NCBI GenBank assembly: GCA_031548025.1
Contig: JAVBRM010000114.1
Coordinates: forward strand, 33,774-97,773
Direction of reading: 5' to 3'
Length of the DNA stretch: 64,000 nt
Source: UBA5239 sp031548025
GTDB taxonomy: Bacteria > Verrucomicrobiota > Lentisphaeria > Victivallales > Victivallaceae
Shown here: positions 51,092-59,432 of the stretch, one piece after another
How positions within the stretch are numbered: the stretch's first letter is position 1
Layout of the letters: each line of letters begins with the position of its first letter
Program-made: the position numbers and the translations under genes
The notes under the pieces: generated by a model
Seen by the model: only the letters and a program-made list of their open reading frames with translations
Databases searched by the model: none
Told to the model about the DNA's origin: nothing

Positions 51092-51887
51092 AGTCACGCG
51101 GAGCAACCCCCCAGAAGGCTTTGAACCTTCGGGAAAAGTGCAGTTGATCACTGAAACCGGTTTGCTCCGCGACTTCTTTGCAACTGTAGATGTTGTAATT
51201 CAAAAGCTGGGCGGCGAGGTTCATGCGTTTACGGTTCAGATACTGTATCGGTGACTCGCCGTAATAGCTTTTGAACAGCGGAATGAACCGGGAAACCGAA
51301 AGCGAAGCGGCGGCAGCGATTACGCTCAGGGAAACCGGTTTGTCGATGTGCTGCCACATGAATCTCTCCGCCCGGAGCAGATTATCCGGAATCACCGCCT
51401 GGGGAGCATTCCAGCGGCGGTGCAGTTCGTAAATAAACAAATCGAGCAGTTTTTCCAGCAGCTCCGCATCCTGCGAACCGCGGCTGTTCAATTCATCCAT
51501 CATCAAACTCAGATACCGGACAAAAATAGTTTCCGCATCGGCCGGTATAAGCTGATTGAGCGGCAGCCGGTAATGCTTGAGTATCTGTTTGACACTATCC
51601 CCCTTGATCACCAGCCAACTGTGAAGCCAGGGCTGGTGGTCATTGCCGTAAATACGCGGTTCACCGGGGCCCCAGATCATGCATTGCCGCGCGGCGTCAG
51701 TGCCGGAACCGACCGTCGCCGCGTCGTGAAAATACATCAGGAGGTACGAGCCGGGTTCGCCGGTATGCCGGAGAGTCTGCGCCGGCATGGCCTCGTAAAT
51801 CCCGAGGGATGATATCTGAAGCTTGTCCCCTGAGTCATTCTGAGCGGCGTAATACTTACGGCATTCGTTCATAATAATAATATCCAT
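51072..51887 (-). CDS. AraC-family transcriptional regulator
   Basis: 271 residues. Cupin-like sensor region (SSLGIYEAMPAQTLRHTGEPGSYLLMYFHD, MIWGPGEPRIYG), then the double HTH at about 180-270 (LSVIAAAASLSVSRFIPLFKSYYGESPIQYLNRKRM, CKEVAEQTGFSDQLHFSRRFKAFWGVAPRDFR). No clear ribosome-binding site distinguishes the first ATG from the one five codons later. Divergent from the dehydrogenase-isomerase pair and convergent with the fucosidase; either could be its target. Confidence 0.92.
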   Translation of the reverse strand: MDIIIMNECRKYYAAQNDSGDKLQISSLGIYEAMPAQTLRHTGEPGSYLLMYFHDAATVGSGTDAARQCMIWGPGEPRIYGNDHQPWLHSWLVIKGDSVKQILKHYRLPLNQLIPADAETIFVRYLSLMMDELNSRGSQDAELLEKLLDLFIYELHRRWNAPQAVIPDNLLRAERFMWQHIDKPVSLSVIAAAASLSVSRFIPLFKSYYGESPIQYLNRKRMNLAAQLLNYNIYSCKEVAEQTGFSDQLHFSRRFKAFWGVAPRDFRKLPT

Positions 51888-51919
51888 ATATTGAGTAATT
51901 ATTCCTATACGGTAATATA

Positions 51920-51947
51920 TTGATAATTGTAATTATTGCAATATAAT
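51920..51947 (+). promoter_or_regulatory. Promoter of the dehydrogenase-isomerase unit
   Basis: TTGATA (51920-51925), 16-base spacer, TATAAT (51942-51947), 24 bases before the dehydrogenase start codon, in the AT-rich gap shared with the divergent AraC gene. Confidence 0.6.
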
Positions 51948-51971
51948 ATTAATAAAACAGGAGATTATCTC

Positions 51972-52934
51972 ATGGCAACAGAAAAACGTTTTGTATTTAC
52001 CGGAAAGAATATGGTGGAACTCGAACAGTTCGCCCCCGCGGCAATCAAGCCGGATGAAGTGGCGGTGAAAAATAGCGCCACCATGCTCAGCCCCGGTACC
52101 GAAGGGATTGTGTTTTCCCGCAATTTCGCCCCGGGAACGCATTGGGACAACTGGGTGAAATATCCGTTCTATCCGGGTTACGCCGCCATCGGCAGGGTGG
52201 TTGAAGTCGGCAGTGCGGTTACCGGGATCAAGTCCGGCGACCGGGTGGTTTACCGCGGCGGGCACAGCTCGCTGGGGATCGTCGCCGCCGATCAGTGTTA
52301 TCCGGTGCCGGACGGCATAGCGGATGAAGAGGCTTTATGGTTCGCCATCGCCAAAATCGCGGCCATGGGGGCCAAGGCCGCCGAGTACAAGCTCGGTTCG
52401 CAGGTGGCGATAATCGGCGCCGGTCCGATCGGCCAGTTTACTGCGCGTTGGGCGTATGCGGCCGGAACCAAAGTTACGGTGTTGGATGTGACCGACGAGC
52501 GTTTTAAATATCTGCGCAGCGGCGGTAATTTCAATTGCCTGAGCGGTCCGGTGGCCGGACTGGCGGAGCTGAATCCGGAAATCGTCATCGACACCACCGG
52601 CAACTCCAAGGTTTTCGCGGAGGCTCTGAATGTGGTGGGCAAATTCGGCAAACTGGTATTGCTCGGAGACGTCGGCAATCCGGAACTGCAACACCTGACC
52701 AGCAGCGTCATCATCAAGGGGCTGACCATCGTCGGCGTGCATGATCCGCATGAAACCGCGGAGTGGAACAGCCGGATTATCGTCGATCTCTTTTATCGGT
52801 TGTGCCTTGACGGCAGAATCAATGTCAACGGCATGATTACCCATCGTTTCAGCCCGGGCAATCCGGCGGAAATTTACCGGGTTTGTATGGAAGAACGCAG
52901 CAAAATCATGGGCATGATCATCAACTGGGAGTAA
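51972..52934 (+). CDS. Medium-chain (zinc-type) dehydrogenase-like protein
   Basis: 320 residues, start MATEKRFVFTGKNMVELEQF with GGAGA upstream. It has the GroES-like start (LSPGTEGIVFSR, YAAIGRVVEVGSAVTGIKSGDRVV) and the nucleotide-binding domain (VAIIGAGPIGQFTARWAYAAG, EIVIDTTGNSKVFAEALNVV, GKLVLLGDVG). The GHE zinc-ligand motif and the four structural cysteines of alcohol dehydrogenases are missing, as in BchC-like and related non-structural-zinc members. Probably oxidises a sugar or polyol. Six bases before the next gene. Confidence 0.88.
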   Translation: MATEKRFVFTGKNMVELEQFAPAAIKPDEVAVKNSATMLSPGTEGIVFSRNFAPGTHWDNWVKYPFYPGYAAIGRVVEVGSAVTGIKSGDRVVYRGGHSSLGIVAADQCYPVPDGIADEEALWFAIAKIAAMGAKAAEYKLGSQVAIIGAGPIGQFTARWAYAAGTKVTVLDVTDERFKYLRSGGNFNCLSGPVAGLAELNPEIVIDTTGNSKVFAEALNVVGKFGKLVLLGDVGNPELQHLTSSVIIKGLTIVGVHDPHETAEWNSRIIVDLFYRLCLDGRINVNGMITHRFSPGNPAEIYRVCMEERSKIMGMIINWE

Positions 52935-52939
52935 TTACT

Positions 52940-53692
52940 ATGAAAAATATCAGACTCAGCGCACCGGACTGGTGCTTTTTCAAACCCGGCATGGACTCGT
53001 CGGAATATTATCGCAAACTGAAAGAATTCGGTTATGAAGGGGTGGAAATGGTCGCTCCGGAACGTCAGGATGCCGCCGTGGCCGCCGGCTTAAAGATCGT
53101 CAACGCTGCCGGTCCCGGCATGACCGATGGCATGAACAAAATCGCCAACCAGGAGAAACTCTCCGCCGGAATCCTCGCCGCCGTGGAAAACGCGGTCAAA
53201 TATCAGATTCCCTATATCATCGTTTTCAGCGGCAACGCCGATGGTATGAGTTATGAGGAAGGTCTGGAAAACTGCTGCAAAGGATTTTCCCCGCTGTTGG
53301 ATAAATTGCGCGGCAGTGGCGTCAAATTGCTGTTCGAAATGCTCAATACTGCCGATCATCCGGATTATCAGGCCGCCGATGAGCGATTCGGTTTTGAGCT
53401 GGTCCGGCGGTTGAATAGCCCGGACTTCAAGATTCTTTATGACATTTATCATATGGTCAAAAGCGGTTGCGATCCGCTCTTGAATCTGGCGGATAAGCTG
53501 CCGCATATCGGGCATTTCCACGTGGCGGCTCTCGAGGGGCGCAAATATCCCGCCGCCGATCTGGCCATCGATTACCGGAAATTCTTCTCGGCGATCGACG
53601 ATGCCGATTATTGTGGTTTCGTCGGTATGGAATTTCTTACCGACAACTCTTATGAGGAATTGGCCGCAGCGGCCAAGCTATTCAGAAGCTGA
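52940..53692 (+). CDS. Hydroxypyruvate isomerase-like / sugar isomerase TIM-barrel protein
   Basis: 250 residues beginning MKNIRLSAPDWCFFKPGMDS. Hydroxypyruvate-isomerase-like layout: FGYEGVEMVAPERQD, IPYIIVFSGNADGMSYEEGLENCCKGF, LLFEMLNTADHPDYQAAD, ILYDIYHMVKSG, IGHFHVAALEGRKYP, and a final YCGFVGMEFL. Conserved E/D/H/E metal residues fall in these strands. Likely works with the dehydrogenase just upstream on the same sugar-derived substrate. A terminator follows 28 bases after its stop. Confidence 0.88.
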   Translation: MKNIRLSAPDWCFFKPGMDSSEYYRKLKEFGYEGVEMVAPERQDAAVAAGLKIVNAAGPGMTDGMNKIANQEKLSAGILAAVENAVKYQIPYIIVFSGNADGMSYEEGLENCCKGFSPLLDKLRGSGVKLLFEMLNTADHPDYQAADERFGFELVRRLNSPDFKILYDIYHMVKSGCDPLLNLADKLPHIGHFHVAALEGRKYPAADLAIDYRKFFSAIDDADYCGFVGMEFLTDNSYEELAAAAKLFRS

Positions 53693-53719
53693 GAATATAA
53701 TTACAGAAGAATACAGAGA

Positions 53720-53750
53720 GGGAGTCAGTTTTTTGACTCCCTTATTTTAT
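53720..53750 (+). terminator. Rho-independent terminator after the isomerase
   Basis: GGGAGTCA (53720-53727) pairs with TGACTCCC (53734-53741), 6-base loop, then TTATTTTAT. It reaches the end of the convergent acyltransferase gene. Confidence 0.85.
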
Positions 53751-54574
53751 GAACGGACGGCTTGCAATCCGGGAGGAAGCGGCTGTTCTTTTTTATCGCT
53801 CCAACTGCGGCTGCGGTTGTCGATAAAGTTGACAATCTGTTCCTGAGCCTCACGGCCAGTACCGGTCACAGTTACCGGCGCGCCGAATTCGACGTGAATA
53901 TGATTTTCCGGACAAACCGGTCCAAAGTCATTGAATAAACGACCCGGCTTCAGAAAGTCGGTTTTCAGGGCGAATGGAATCACTTTGACTTCGTTGCTCC
54001 TGGCCAGTTTCACGGCCACCGTATTGAAACGCTCCGGTTTGAACTCCGGGTAGCGGGATGCTTCAGGGAAAATCAGGACCGAGCGTCCGTTTTTCAAAAG
54101 TTCCGTGCCTTTTTTCATGATGACTTTGAAATCTTCACGCGGATTGGTCTGGGTTACGCCGATGGCGTCAATGGCGCGCATGGCCCGTCCCATGAACGGT
54201 ACCTTGAAAAGATCGTTTTTAATGACAAAAGTAAAATCAAATCGGGGCGAAATCAATGCATTGAGTATAGTGGTTTCCACCGAGCTCATGTGATTGCCGG
54301 CGATGACAAAAGGGCCTTTTTCCGCGGACAGATAATCGAGACCGCGAATATGGAGCTGGGCTCCGCAGCGTTCCAGGATATCAACATTTCTTTCGCTGGC
54401 GCGTGCTTGATTGACAGAATCAAAACGTCCGGCTTTGGCGCAACGTCCGATAAAATAAAAGTTCGTACAAACCCTCAGGTAAAAATTGACCCTGGAGTTG
54501 AACAGCATCTTTGAATAGATATCCCGGCGGTCACCTGGTGTATCATAAGTGTTTTTGTCAAATAAAGCTTTCAT
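53747..54574 (-). CDS. 1-acylglycerol-3-phosphate acyltransferase-like protein
   Basis: 275 residues of the PlsC/LPLAT fold, which transfers acyl groups to a glycerophosphate or similar lipid. Motif I reads NHMSSVE, giving H95-x4-E100 instead of the usual H-x4-D. The FPEGTRS-like motif is FPEASRYPEF, and VIPFALKTDF matches motif IV. Residues 84-93 (AEKGPFVIAG) lead into the active site. No long membrane segment. The aspartate-to-glutamate change makes the acyl acceptor uncertain. Confidence 0.82.
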   Translation of the reverse strand: MKALFDKNTYDTPGDRRDIYSKMLFNSRVNFYLRVCTNFYFIGRCAKAGRFDSVNQARASERNVDILERCGAQLHIRGLDYLSAEKGPFVIAGNHMSSVETTILNALISPRFDFTFVIKNDLFKVPFMGRAMRAIDAIGVTQTNPREDFKVIMKKGTELLKNGRSVLIFPEASRYPEFKPERFNTVAVKLARSNEVKVIPFALKTDFLKPGRLFNDFGPVCPENHIHVEFGAPVTVTGTGREAQEQIVNFIDNRSRSWSDKKEQPLPPGLQAVRS

Positions 54575-54595
54575 ATAGGATCCCTAAGAGGAAAG

Positions 54596-54620
54596 CGGAG
54601 GAGGCATGATACCTCCTCCG
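54596..54620 (-). terminator. Terminator hairpin after the RRM protein gene
   Basis: CGGAGGAGG (54596-54604) pairs perfectly with CCTCCTCCG (54612-54620) around 7 bases. On the minus strand it is followed by CTTTCCTCTT, a weak T-rich tail. Confidence 0.65.
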
Positions 54621-54630
54621 GACTTTCAGC

Positions 54631-55005
54631 TTACCAGCGCTTGCCGCCGCCGTTGCCGCCGCCGAAACCGCCACGGCTGCCGCCGCCACCGCCGCCGAAG
54701 CCACGGTTGCCGCCGCCGAAACCGCCACGGCCGCCGCCGCCACCGCTGCGTGCGGGACGATCTTCGCGGGGTTTGGCTTCATTGACTACGATGGTGCGTC
54801 CTTCGCAATCGGTGCCGTTCAGGGCTTCGATAGCCGCATTGGCTTCGGCCTGATCATTCATTTCGACAAAGGCAAAACCTTTGGCGCGACCGGTTTCGCG
54901 GTCCATGACAACGCTGACTGAATCGACATTGCCGTGTTTGCTGAACATGGAGGTGAGTTGGGTTTCGCTGAGCGAAAACGGCATGTTTCCTACGTAAATT
55001 CTCAT
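54631..55005 (-). CDS. Glycine-rich RNA-binding protein (RRM)
   Basis: 124 residues. Residues 1-80 are a single RRM: RNP2 is IYVGNM and RNP1 is KGFAFVEM, with the ETGRAKG loop typical of bacterial Rbp proteins. The remaining ~40 residues are an RGG/glycine-rich tail (GGFGGGNRGFGGGGGG). Such proteins bind single-stranded RNA and are often cold-induced. It has a long gene-free leader upstream. Confidence 0.95.
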   Translation of the reverse strand: MRIYVGNMPFSLSETQLTSMFSKHGNVDSVSVVMDRETGRAKGFAFVEMNDQAEANAAIEALNGTDCEGRTIVVNEAKPREDRPARSGGGGGRGGFGGGNRGFGGGGGGSRGGFGGGNGGGKRW

Positions 55006-55363
55006 ATGGAGTTCCTTGCGCGGTTATTCCGCAGTTTGTTGCTTTCCCTGAATAAGAACCGACAGATTTTGGGATAACGACGTAATTGCTGCCCGACAGA
55101 AAAGAGAGAAAGCTGAAAGTCCAAAAACCACCAGGAAGAAATATGCGAAGAAATCAGAATGTAACAATCTAAAAATCCAACCCAAAATGTAAATTCTTAT
55201 CTTATTTCTGAATGTACTGGTTTAAAACGCAGCTCCCATGAGTCCACGCATTGTACTATTTTCAGAAACTTACCATATTACATTACTGTGTCAAATTCCG
55301 ATTACAAGTCGAATTGTAAAAATATTTGTAAATAAAGTATTTAGGCGAGCCTAGCCAAAAGAA
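55006..55363. other. Gene-free leader/intergenic region upstream of the RRM gene
   Basis: About 360 AT-rich bases with no convincing coding region. On the minus strand several TTGACA- or TTTACA-like words occur (for example around 55288-55297 and 55187-55194), so transcription of the RRM gene may start well upstream, leaving a long untranslated leader. A small inverted repeat TAGGC/GCCTA lies near 55342-55353. No tRNA or riboswitch could be recognised. Confidence 0.45.
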
Positions 55364-55397
55364 ATCCGACGGGTCGCACAAGTCAACCCTGTCGGAT
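55364..55397. terminator. Hairpin after the nitroreductase gene; GACAAGTC-type repeat (copy 3)
   Basis: ATCCGACGGGT (55364-55374) pairs with ACCCTGTCGGAT (55386-55397) with one bulge. On the minus strand it is followed by TTTCTTTT, making a terminator for the nitroreductase. The loop and arms hold CACAAGTC and TCCGAC as in the other two copies. Confidence 0.7.
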
Positions 55398-55419
55398 GGT
55401 TCTGAATATATGGCAGTGA

Positions 55420-55992
55420 TCAATTCCACTCGATGAGATCGTCGGCGCAAATTTTCGGGACATGGAGCCGGTCGTTTTCATCCAGATAATACTTGATGTT
55501 TTCTCCGGCCCTGACGTCCTCGGACACCGGGCATTCGTCGGGATATCCCACCGCCAACAGATAGAGGATCTCGCGATCATCCGGAGTGGCGAGGATTTTT
55601 TGCACTTCTTCGCGGTTGAAAGCGCCGATCCAGCAGGTGCCGAGGCCGATTTCATGGGCGGCCAGCGTCATGGTCTGGATCGCCGCACCGGCATTGACCT
55701 GACTTGAATTATTCTGGCGGGGGCCGGTGATGGCAATGAAATTCTGCGGAGCGGTTTTACCCCACACCGGATTGCGGAGCGGTTTGATATAAGCCGCCCA
55801 GGCGGTATGGTCGAAAACGGCTTTGGCCAGAGCGGGAGTCCGGACAATGCAATAACGGAGAGGCTGGCTGTTGGCGGTACAGGCGGCGCGGCGGCCCATG
55901 TCGACCAGATAGGTCAGGGCGTCCTTGGAAACTTCCTGCTGCTTGTAACGGCGGACCGTACGGCGTTCGATCAATGCTTTTTGTAATTCCAT
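55420..55992 (-). CDS. Nitroreductase-family protein
   Basis: 190 residues. MELQKALIERRTVRRYKQQEV, MGRRAACTANSQPLRYCIV and AGAAIQTMTLAAHEIGLGTCWIGAF are the FMN-binding signature of small NADH/NADPH-dependent nitroreductases; YLLAVGYPDECP completes the fold. Substrate unknown. Twenty-one bases after the homocysteine methyltransferase/MTHFR gene on the same strand. Confidence 0.93.
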   Translation of the reverse strand: MELQKALIERRTVRRYKQQEVSKDALTYLVDMGRRAACTANSQPLRYCIVRTPALAKAVFDHTAWAAYIKPLRNPVWGKTAPQNFIAITGPRQNNSSQVNAGAAIQTMTLAAHEIGLGTCWIGAFNREEVQKILATPDDREILYLLAVGYPDECPVSEDVRAGENIKYYLDENDRLHVPKICADDLIEWN

Positions 55993-56013
55993 GATATACT
56001 CTCCTCTTCGGGT

Positions 56014-57840
56014 TTATTCAGCCAGTACCGCCAGGGCCGTGTTCACATTGCCGAACGGAGCACTGACTTGCACGCCGCGAATCGCATGGTGGATTTGCGC
56101 GATGCTTTCGCGGGCAATGGCGATACCTTCATTTCTCTGATCTTCCTTGGATTCAGCCCGGGCCATGCGGGCCATGATACTGTCCGGGACCACGACTCCG
56201 GGAACTTCGTTTTTCATAAATTCGGCGTTGCGGTAGCTGGCCAGCGGCCAGATTCCGGCAATCACCGGGACATTCAGATCGGCGATGGCTTCCAGCATTT
56301 TCAGGAGCGGATGGACATCGAAAACCGGCTGGGTGATGATGAATTCGGCCCCGGCTTCCACTTTTTCGCGGAGCCGCCGCAATTCCCGTTCCATATCCAG
56401 CGCATTGGGGTCAGCCCCGGCTCCGCCGAAAAACGAGGTCGGCTTGCCGATGGATTTTCCGCCGATATCCACTCCCTGGTTCAACAGGGTTTGCACTTTC
56501 AAAATGCCGATGGAATCAACGTCGAACACCGCGGAAGCAAAGGGATAATCGCCGAGCTTCGGCGGGTCGCCGGTGACGAAAAGAATATTGTTGATCGTTT
56601 TATTGGCGCAACCGAGCAGGTCGGCCTGCATGCCGATCAGGTTTTTGTCGCGGCAGCAGCAATGCAGAATCGCTTCCAGCCCGGCCTGTTCCTGAATGGC
56701 GATCGCGGTTATGATCGGCGATATGCGCGAACTGGCCCGGGGACCGTCGGGAATATTCATGGCGTCGATGCCGGCTTCGCGGCATTGAATGGCTTTGGCT
56801 ACGGTATCTTTCAGGTCGTAGCCGCGCGGCGGAGTAACTTCTACTGTGGTAATCCATTCACCGCGTGCGATTTTCGCCGCCAGACGGGAACGCTCCGGCA
56901 CCGGAACTTGCTCCTGCAGCGGAGTTTGGGTTTCGACCACTTCGAATTGCGGTGAAACCAGAGTTTTAGCCAGGGGCCGGACGCTGCGGACGATGTCGCG
57001 GATATGCTCGGGCCCAATCCCGCAGCAGCCGCCGACGCCGCGCGCGCCGAGATTGACATAACGCACCGCGTAAGTCGTCAGGTATTCGGGACTGCACATG
57101 TAGATCATGCGGTTGTCGACGCTTTTGGGGACACCGGCGTTGGGCTGGACAATGATCGGGTACGGGCAGAGCGGCAACATGATTTCCAGCATGGAAAGCA
57201 TACCGTCGGCGCCGAGCCCGCAGTTCAGCCCGACCGCCGTTGGCTGATGCGCGTTTTCCTGCAGGAGCGTCAGCAGACGGGCAAAATAGTCATGGCTGGT
57301 TTCCGGGTCGAATTCCCCGGTGAAACTGGTCACAAAAGGCATATCCGGGAATTCGTTCATGACCGTCAGAATATCGGTCAGGCTTTTTTCGCCGAGCATG
57401 GATTCGAAAATCAGGAAATCGGCACCGGCGTCAACCAGGGCTCCGATGTGCTCGCGGAGAATCTCGTGGTGGTCGTCGCCGGAAAGCGTCATGCCGAAAG
57501 GATTTTCACCGACCGGCCCCACCGAACCGGCGACCAGGTTTTCCTCTTTGCAAGCGGCCCGCGCCAGGGCCACGGCGATCCGGTTGATTTCGCCGACTTT
57601 GTCTGCCAGCCCGAAACGCTGGAGCTTGTTGCGGTTGGCCCCGTAAGTATTGGTGGTGAGGACGTCGGCTCCGGCCTTGATGTAGCTCTTGTGGACTTCG
57701 CTGACCACGTCGGGATTGGTCAGAACCAACCCTTCATAGGATGCGTTGATGAAAAAGTCACGCTTATAAAGCTCGGTGCCGGTTGCTCCATCGAAAATTA
57801 CAATCTGTTTAGACAGTTTATCTTTTAATTTATCAATCAT
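56014..57840 (-). CDS. Bifunctional homocysteine S-methyltransferase / methylenetetrahydrofolate reductase
   Basis: 608 residues, a fusion like Bacillus YitJ. Residues 1-290 are the homocysteine methyltransferase barrel: FDGATGTELYKRDF at the start, LTTNTYGANRNKL, AVGLNCGLGADG and GGCCGIGPEHI supply the zinc-binding cysteines. Residues about 315-600 are MetF-like: EVTPPRGYDLKDT, AILHCCCRDKN, NILFVTGDPPKLGDYP and FIITQPVFDVH. The start chosen is the ATG with AGGATGAG a few bases before it; an ATG three codons earlier lacks this. It makes methyl groups for methionine synthesis. Followed by the nitroreductase. Confidence 0.94.
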   Translation of the reverse strand: MIDKLKDKLSKQIVIFDGATGTELYKRDFFINASYEGLVLTNPDVVSEVHKSYIKAGADVLTTNTYGANRNKLQRFGLADKVGEINRIAVALARAACKEENLVAGSVGPVGENPFGMTLSGDDHHEILREHIGALVDAGADFLIFESMLGEKSLTDILTVMNEFPDMPFVTSFTGEFDPETSHDYFARLLTLLQENAHQPTAVGLNCGLGADGMLSMLEIMLPLCPYPIIVQPNAGVPKSVDNRMIYMCSPEYLTTYAVRYVNLGARGVGGCCGIGPEHIRDIVRSVRPLAKTLVSPQFEVVETQTPLQEQVPVPERSRLAAKIARGEWITTVEVTPPRGYDLKDTVAKAIQCREAGIDAMNIPDGPRASSRISPIITAIAIQEQAGLEAILHCCCRDKNLIGMQADLLGCANKTINNILFVTGDPPKLGDYPFASAVFDVDSIGILKVQTLLNQGVDIGGKSIGKPTSFFGGAGADPNALDMERELRRLREKVEAGAEFIITQPVFDVHPLLKMLEAIADLNVPVIAGIWPLASYRNAEFMKNEVPGVVVPDSIMARMARAESKEDQRNEGIAIARESIAQIHHAIRGVQVSAPFGNVNTALAVLAE

Positions 57841-57856
57841 TAATCTCATCCTGATA

Positions 57857-58678
57857 TTACGGGAAGCTGAAACCTTCTTCGAGGTCTTCCATGTCGAAAT
57901 GGGTCCAAGGCATGGCGCGTTCGAATTTCATAAAAGCTTCGTTGACGGTCGGCGCGGTAACGTCTTCGCCGGTTTCCACCAACGGCGGACAATGGCTGGG
58001 GGAATCCAGCAGATTCAAAGTGACTGGCCCCGGGATGACGTAAGGCGCGATATCGCGACGCCGCTTAATACCCTGGTGCACGGCTTCGGCAATAACTTCA
58101 CAGGCGCGGGCCGGAATCAGCGAACAGGCCTGATACGGCGACAGCGCTTCCTTGACCACGGCGGTGATGATGCCGGGGATTTTTTCCGTCATTTCCGCCG
58201 CGATTTTGTCATCGCCGCTCATCATTACGGCCGGGACTCCGTACTCTCCCGCGATGGCCGCCGCCATGGAAGCCTCGCTGAGATAGAGTTGTCCGCCGTT
58301 CACTTTCCACTTGGAATGCGGAATGATGGATTTCGGGGTGCCGCCCATGGCGTGCATTCCGATCATGAGCATAGCGTCAAAACTGCTGTCCAGCAGCGGC
58401 AGCCAGTGCGGACCGCTGCAGTTGCGCCCGTGGATAATCCGGCAACGCGGGTCCAGAGCCTCGAAAATCATATTGTAGCCGCTGCCGTGATTATCGTTGA
58501 CGATAACCTCGTCGGCCCCGGCGTCGAATGCCGCTGTGACCGCGGCGTTGACCTCGGCGGTCAATAACTTGTACATGCGGTAACGGTGGCGGATATTTTC
58601 ATAGTCGCGGTTGGTACGGTTTTCCCGGTAGCAAAATCCGGCGACGCCTTCAATGTCGGTTTGAATATATATTTTCAT
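57857..58678 (-). CDS. dppA: M55-family D-aminopeptidase (DppA-like)
   Basis: 273 residues. The zinc-binding N-terminus MKIYIQTDIEGVAGFCY, EVIVNDNHGSGYNMIFE, AMLMIGMHAMGGTP and the later YLSEASMAAAIAGEYGVPAVMMSGDDK are diagnostic of the M55 peptidases, decameric cytoplasmic enzymes that release D-amino acids from short peptides. Three bases separate it from the lipoprotein gene upstream and 16 from the methyltransferase/MTHFR gene downstream. Confidence 0.92.
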   Translation of the reverse strand: MKIYIQTDIEGVAGFCYRENRTNRDYENIRHRYRMYKLLTAEVNAAVTAAFDAGADEVIVNDNHGSGYNMIFEALDPRCRIIHGRNCSGPHWLPLLDSSFDAMLMIGMHAMGGTPKSIIPHSKWKVNGGQLYLSEASMAAAIAGEYGVPAVMMSGDDKIAAEMTEKIPGIITAVVKEALSPYQACSLIPARACEVIAEAVHQGIKRRRDIAPYVIPGPVTLNLLDSPSHCPPLVETGEDVTAPTVNEAFMKFERAMPWTHFDMEDLEEGFSFP

Positions 58679-58680
58679 AG

Positions 58681-59358
58681 TCAGTCTTCCTGATCGAGAA
58701 ATTTATTGATTTCCTGGGCGGTCTCCGGAGCGGGAGGGGTAATCTGCGGTTGGGCTGCCGCCGGCTGAGCTGGAGCTTGACTTTGTGTGGCCGGAGCGGC
58801 TTCTTCCGAAGCGGTTTCGGATTTTCTTAACGGCTCAGTTTCGATAAGGGGGCGCCGTGCTGCCTGGAATTGCTCCATGGCGTCCTGATAGCGTTTTTTG
58901 TAAACCAGGAAATAGACATTGGCATGAAATTCTTTAATTTCCACTTGCCGGACCCGGCGGGTTTGTTCCTGCCCGAAGCTATCGAAAGGCGTCCAAACGC
59001 CATCCCGTCTAGCCTCCATGCTGTTGGAACCGAATTCACTGAAACCACCCTCCCGCAGATGCGCCACCTTGGTGATTTTCTCCCCGGAACTGACTACCTG
59101 AATGGCGTCCATGCCGCGCGCTTCCGCTTCTTCGATCAGCGCATCGCGGACGTCGAGCTGGTTGCGGTCGGATGAACACGAAGCAGTGGCCCGGCCGGCA
59201 ATGTGATAAGTATCCGCCGGAACTTCCTGCGCGGTATTGAACCATTTGACCTCACGGCGCGGATCCGGCTCATAACTCTGCCCGGCATAGTCGATATCGA
59301 TACAACCGGCAGCGATCATTACTCCGATGGCGACTGCCGCCAATTTTACAATGTACAT
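58681..59358 (-). CDS. Lipoprotein of unknown function
   Basis: 225 residues. The lipobox IAAGC with C19 as acylation site follows a short hydrophobic segment, so the protein is membrane-anchored outside the cytoplasm. The mature part has a small domain (YHIAGRATASCSSDRNQLDVRDALIEEAEARGMDAIQVVSSGE) and a low-complexity tail rich in Ala/Pro/Gln (AAPATQSQAPAQPAAAQPQ). No recognised family. Leads directly into dppA. Confidence 0.8.
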   Translation of the reverse strand: MYIVKLAAVAIGVMIAAGCIDIDYAGQSYEPDPRREVKWFNTAQEVPADTYHIAGRATASCSSDRNQLDVRDALIEEAEARGMDAIQVVSSGEKITKVAHLREGGFSEFGSNSMEARRDGVWTPFDSFGQEQTRRVRQVEIKEFHANVYFLVYKKRYQDAMEQFQAARRPLIETEPLRKSETASEEAAPATQSQAPAQPAAAQPQITPPAPETAQEINKFLDQED

Positions 59359-59432
59359 ATGAGATATCCTGGGTTAAAAACATTCATATGCACAAAATAC
59401 TGCGAAACCCGCGACTTTTCAAGCTATCTTTA

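Noticed and set aside
54641..54853. Proline-rich open frame on the plus strand
   Set aside because: It is the antisense reading of the glycine-rich tail and RRM of the gene at 54631-55005.
56068..56955. 295-codon plus-strand open frame
   Set aside because: Antisense to the well-conserved homocysteine methyltransferase/MTHFR gene.
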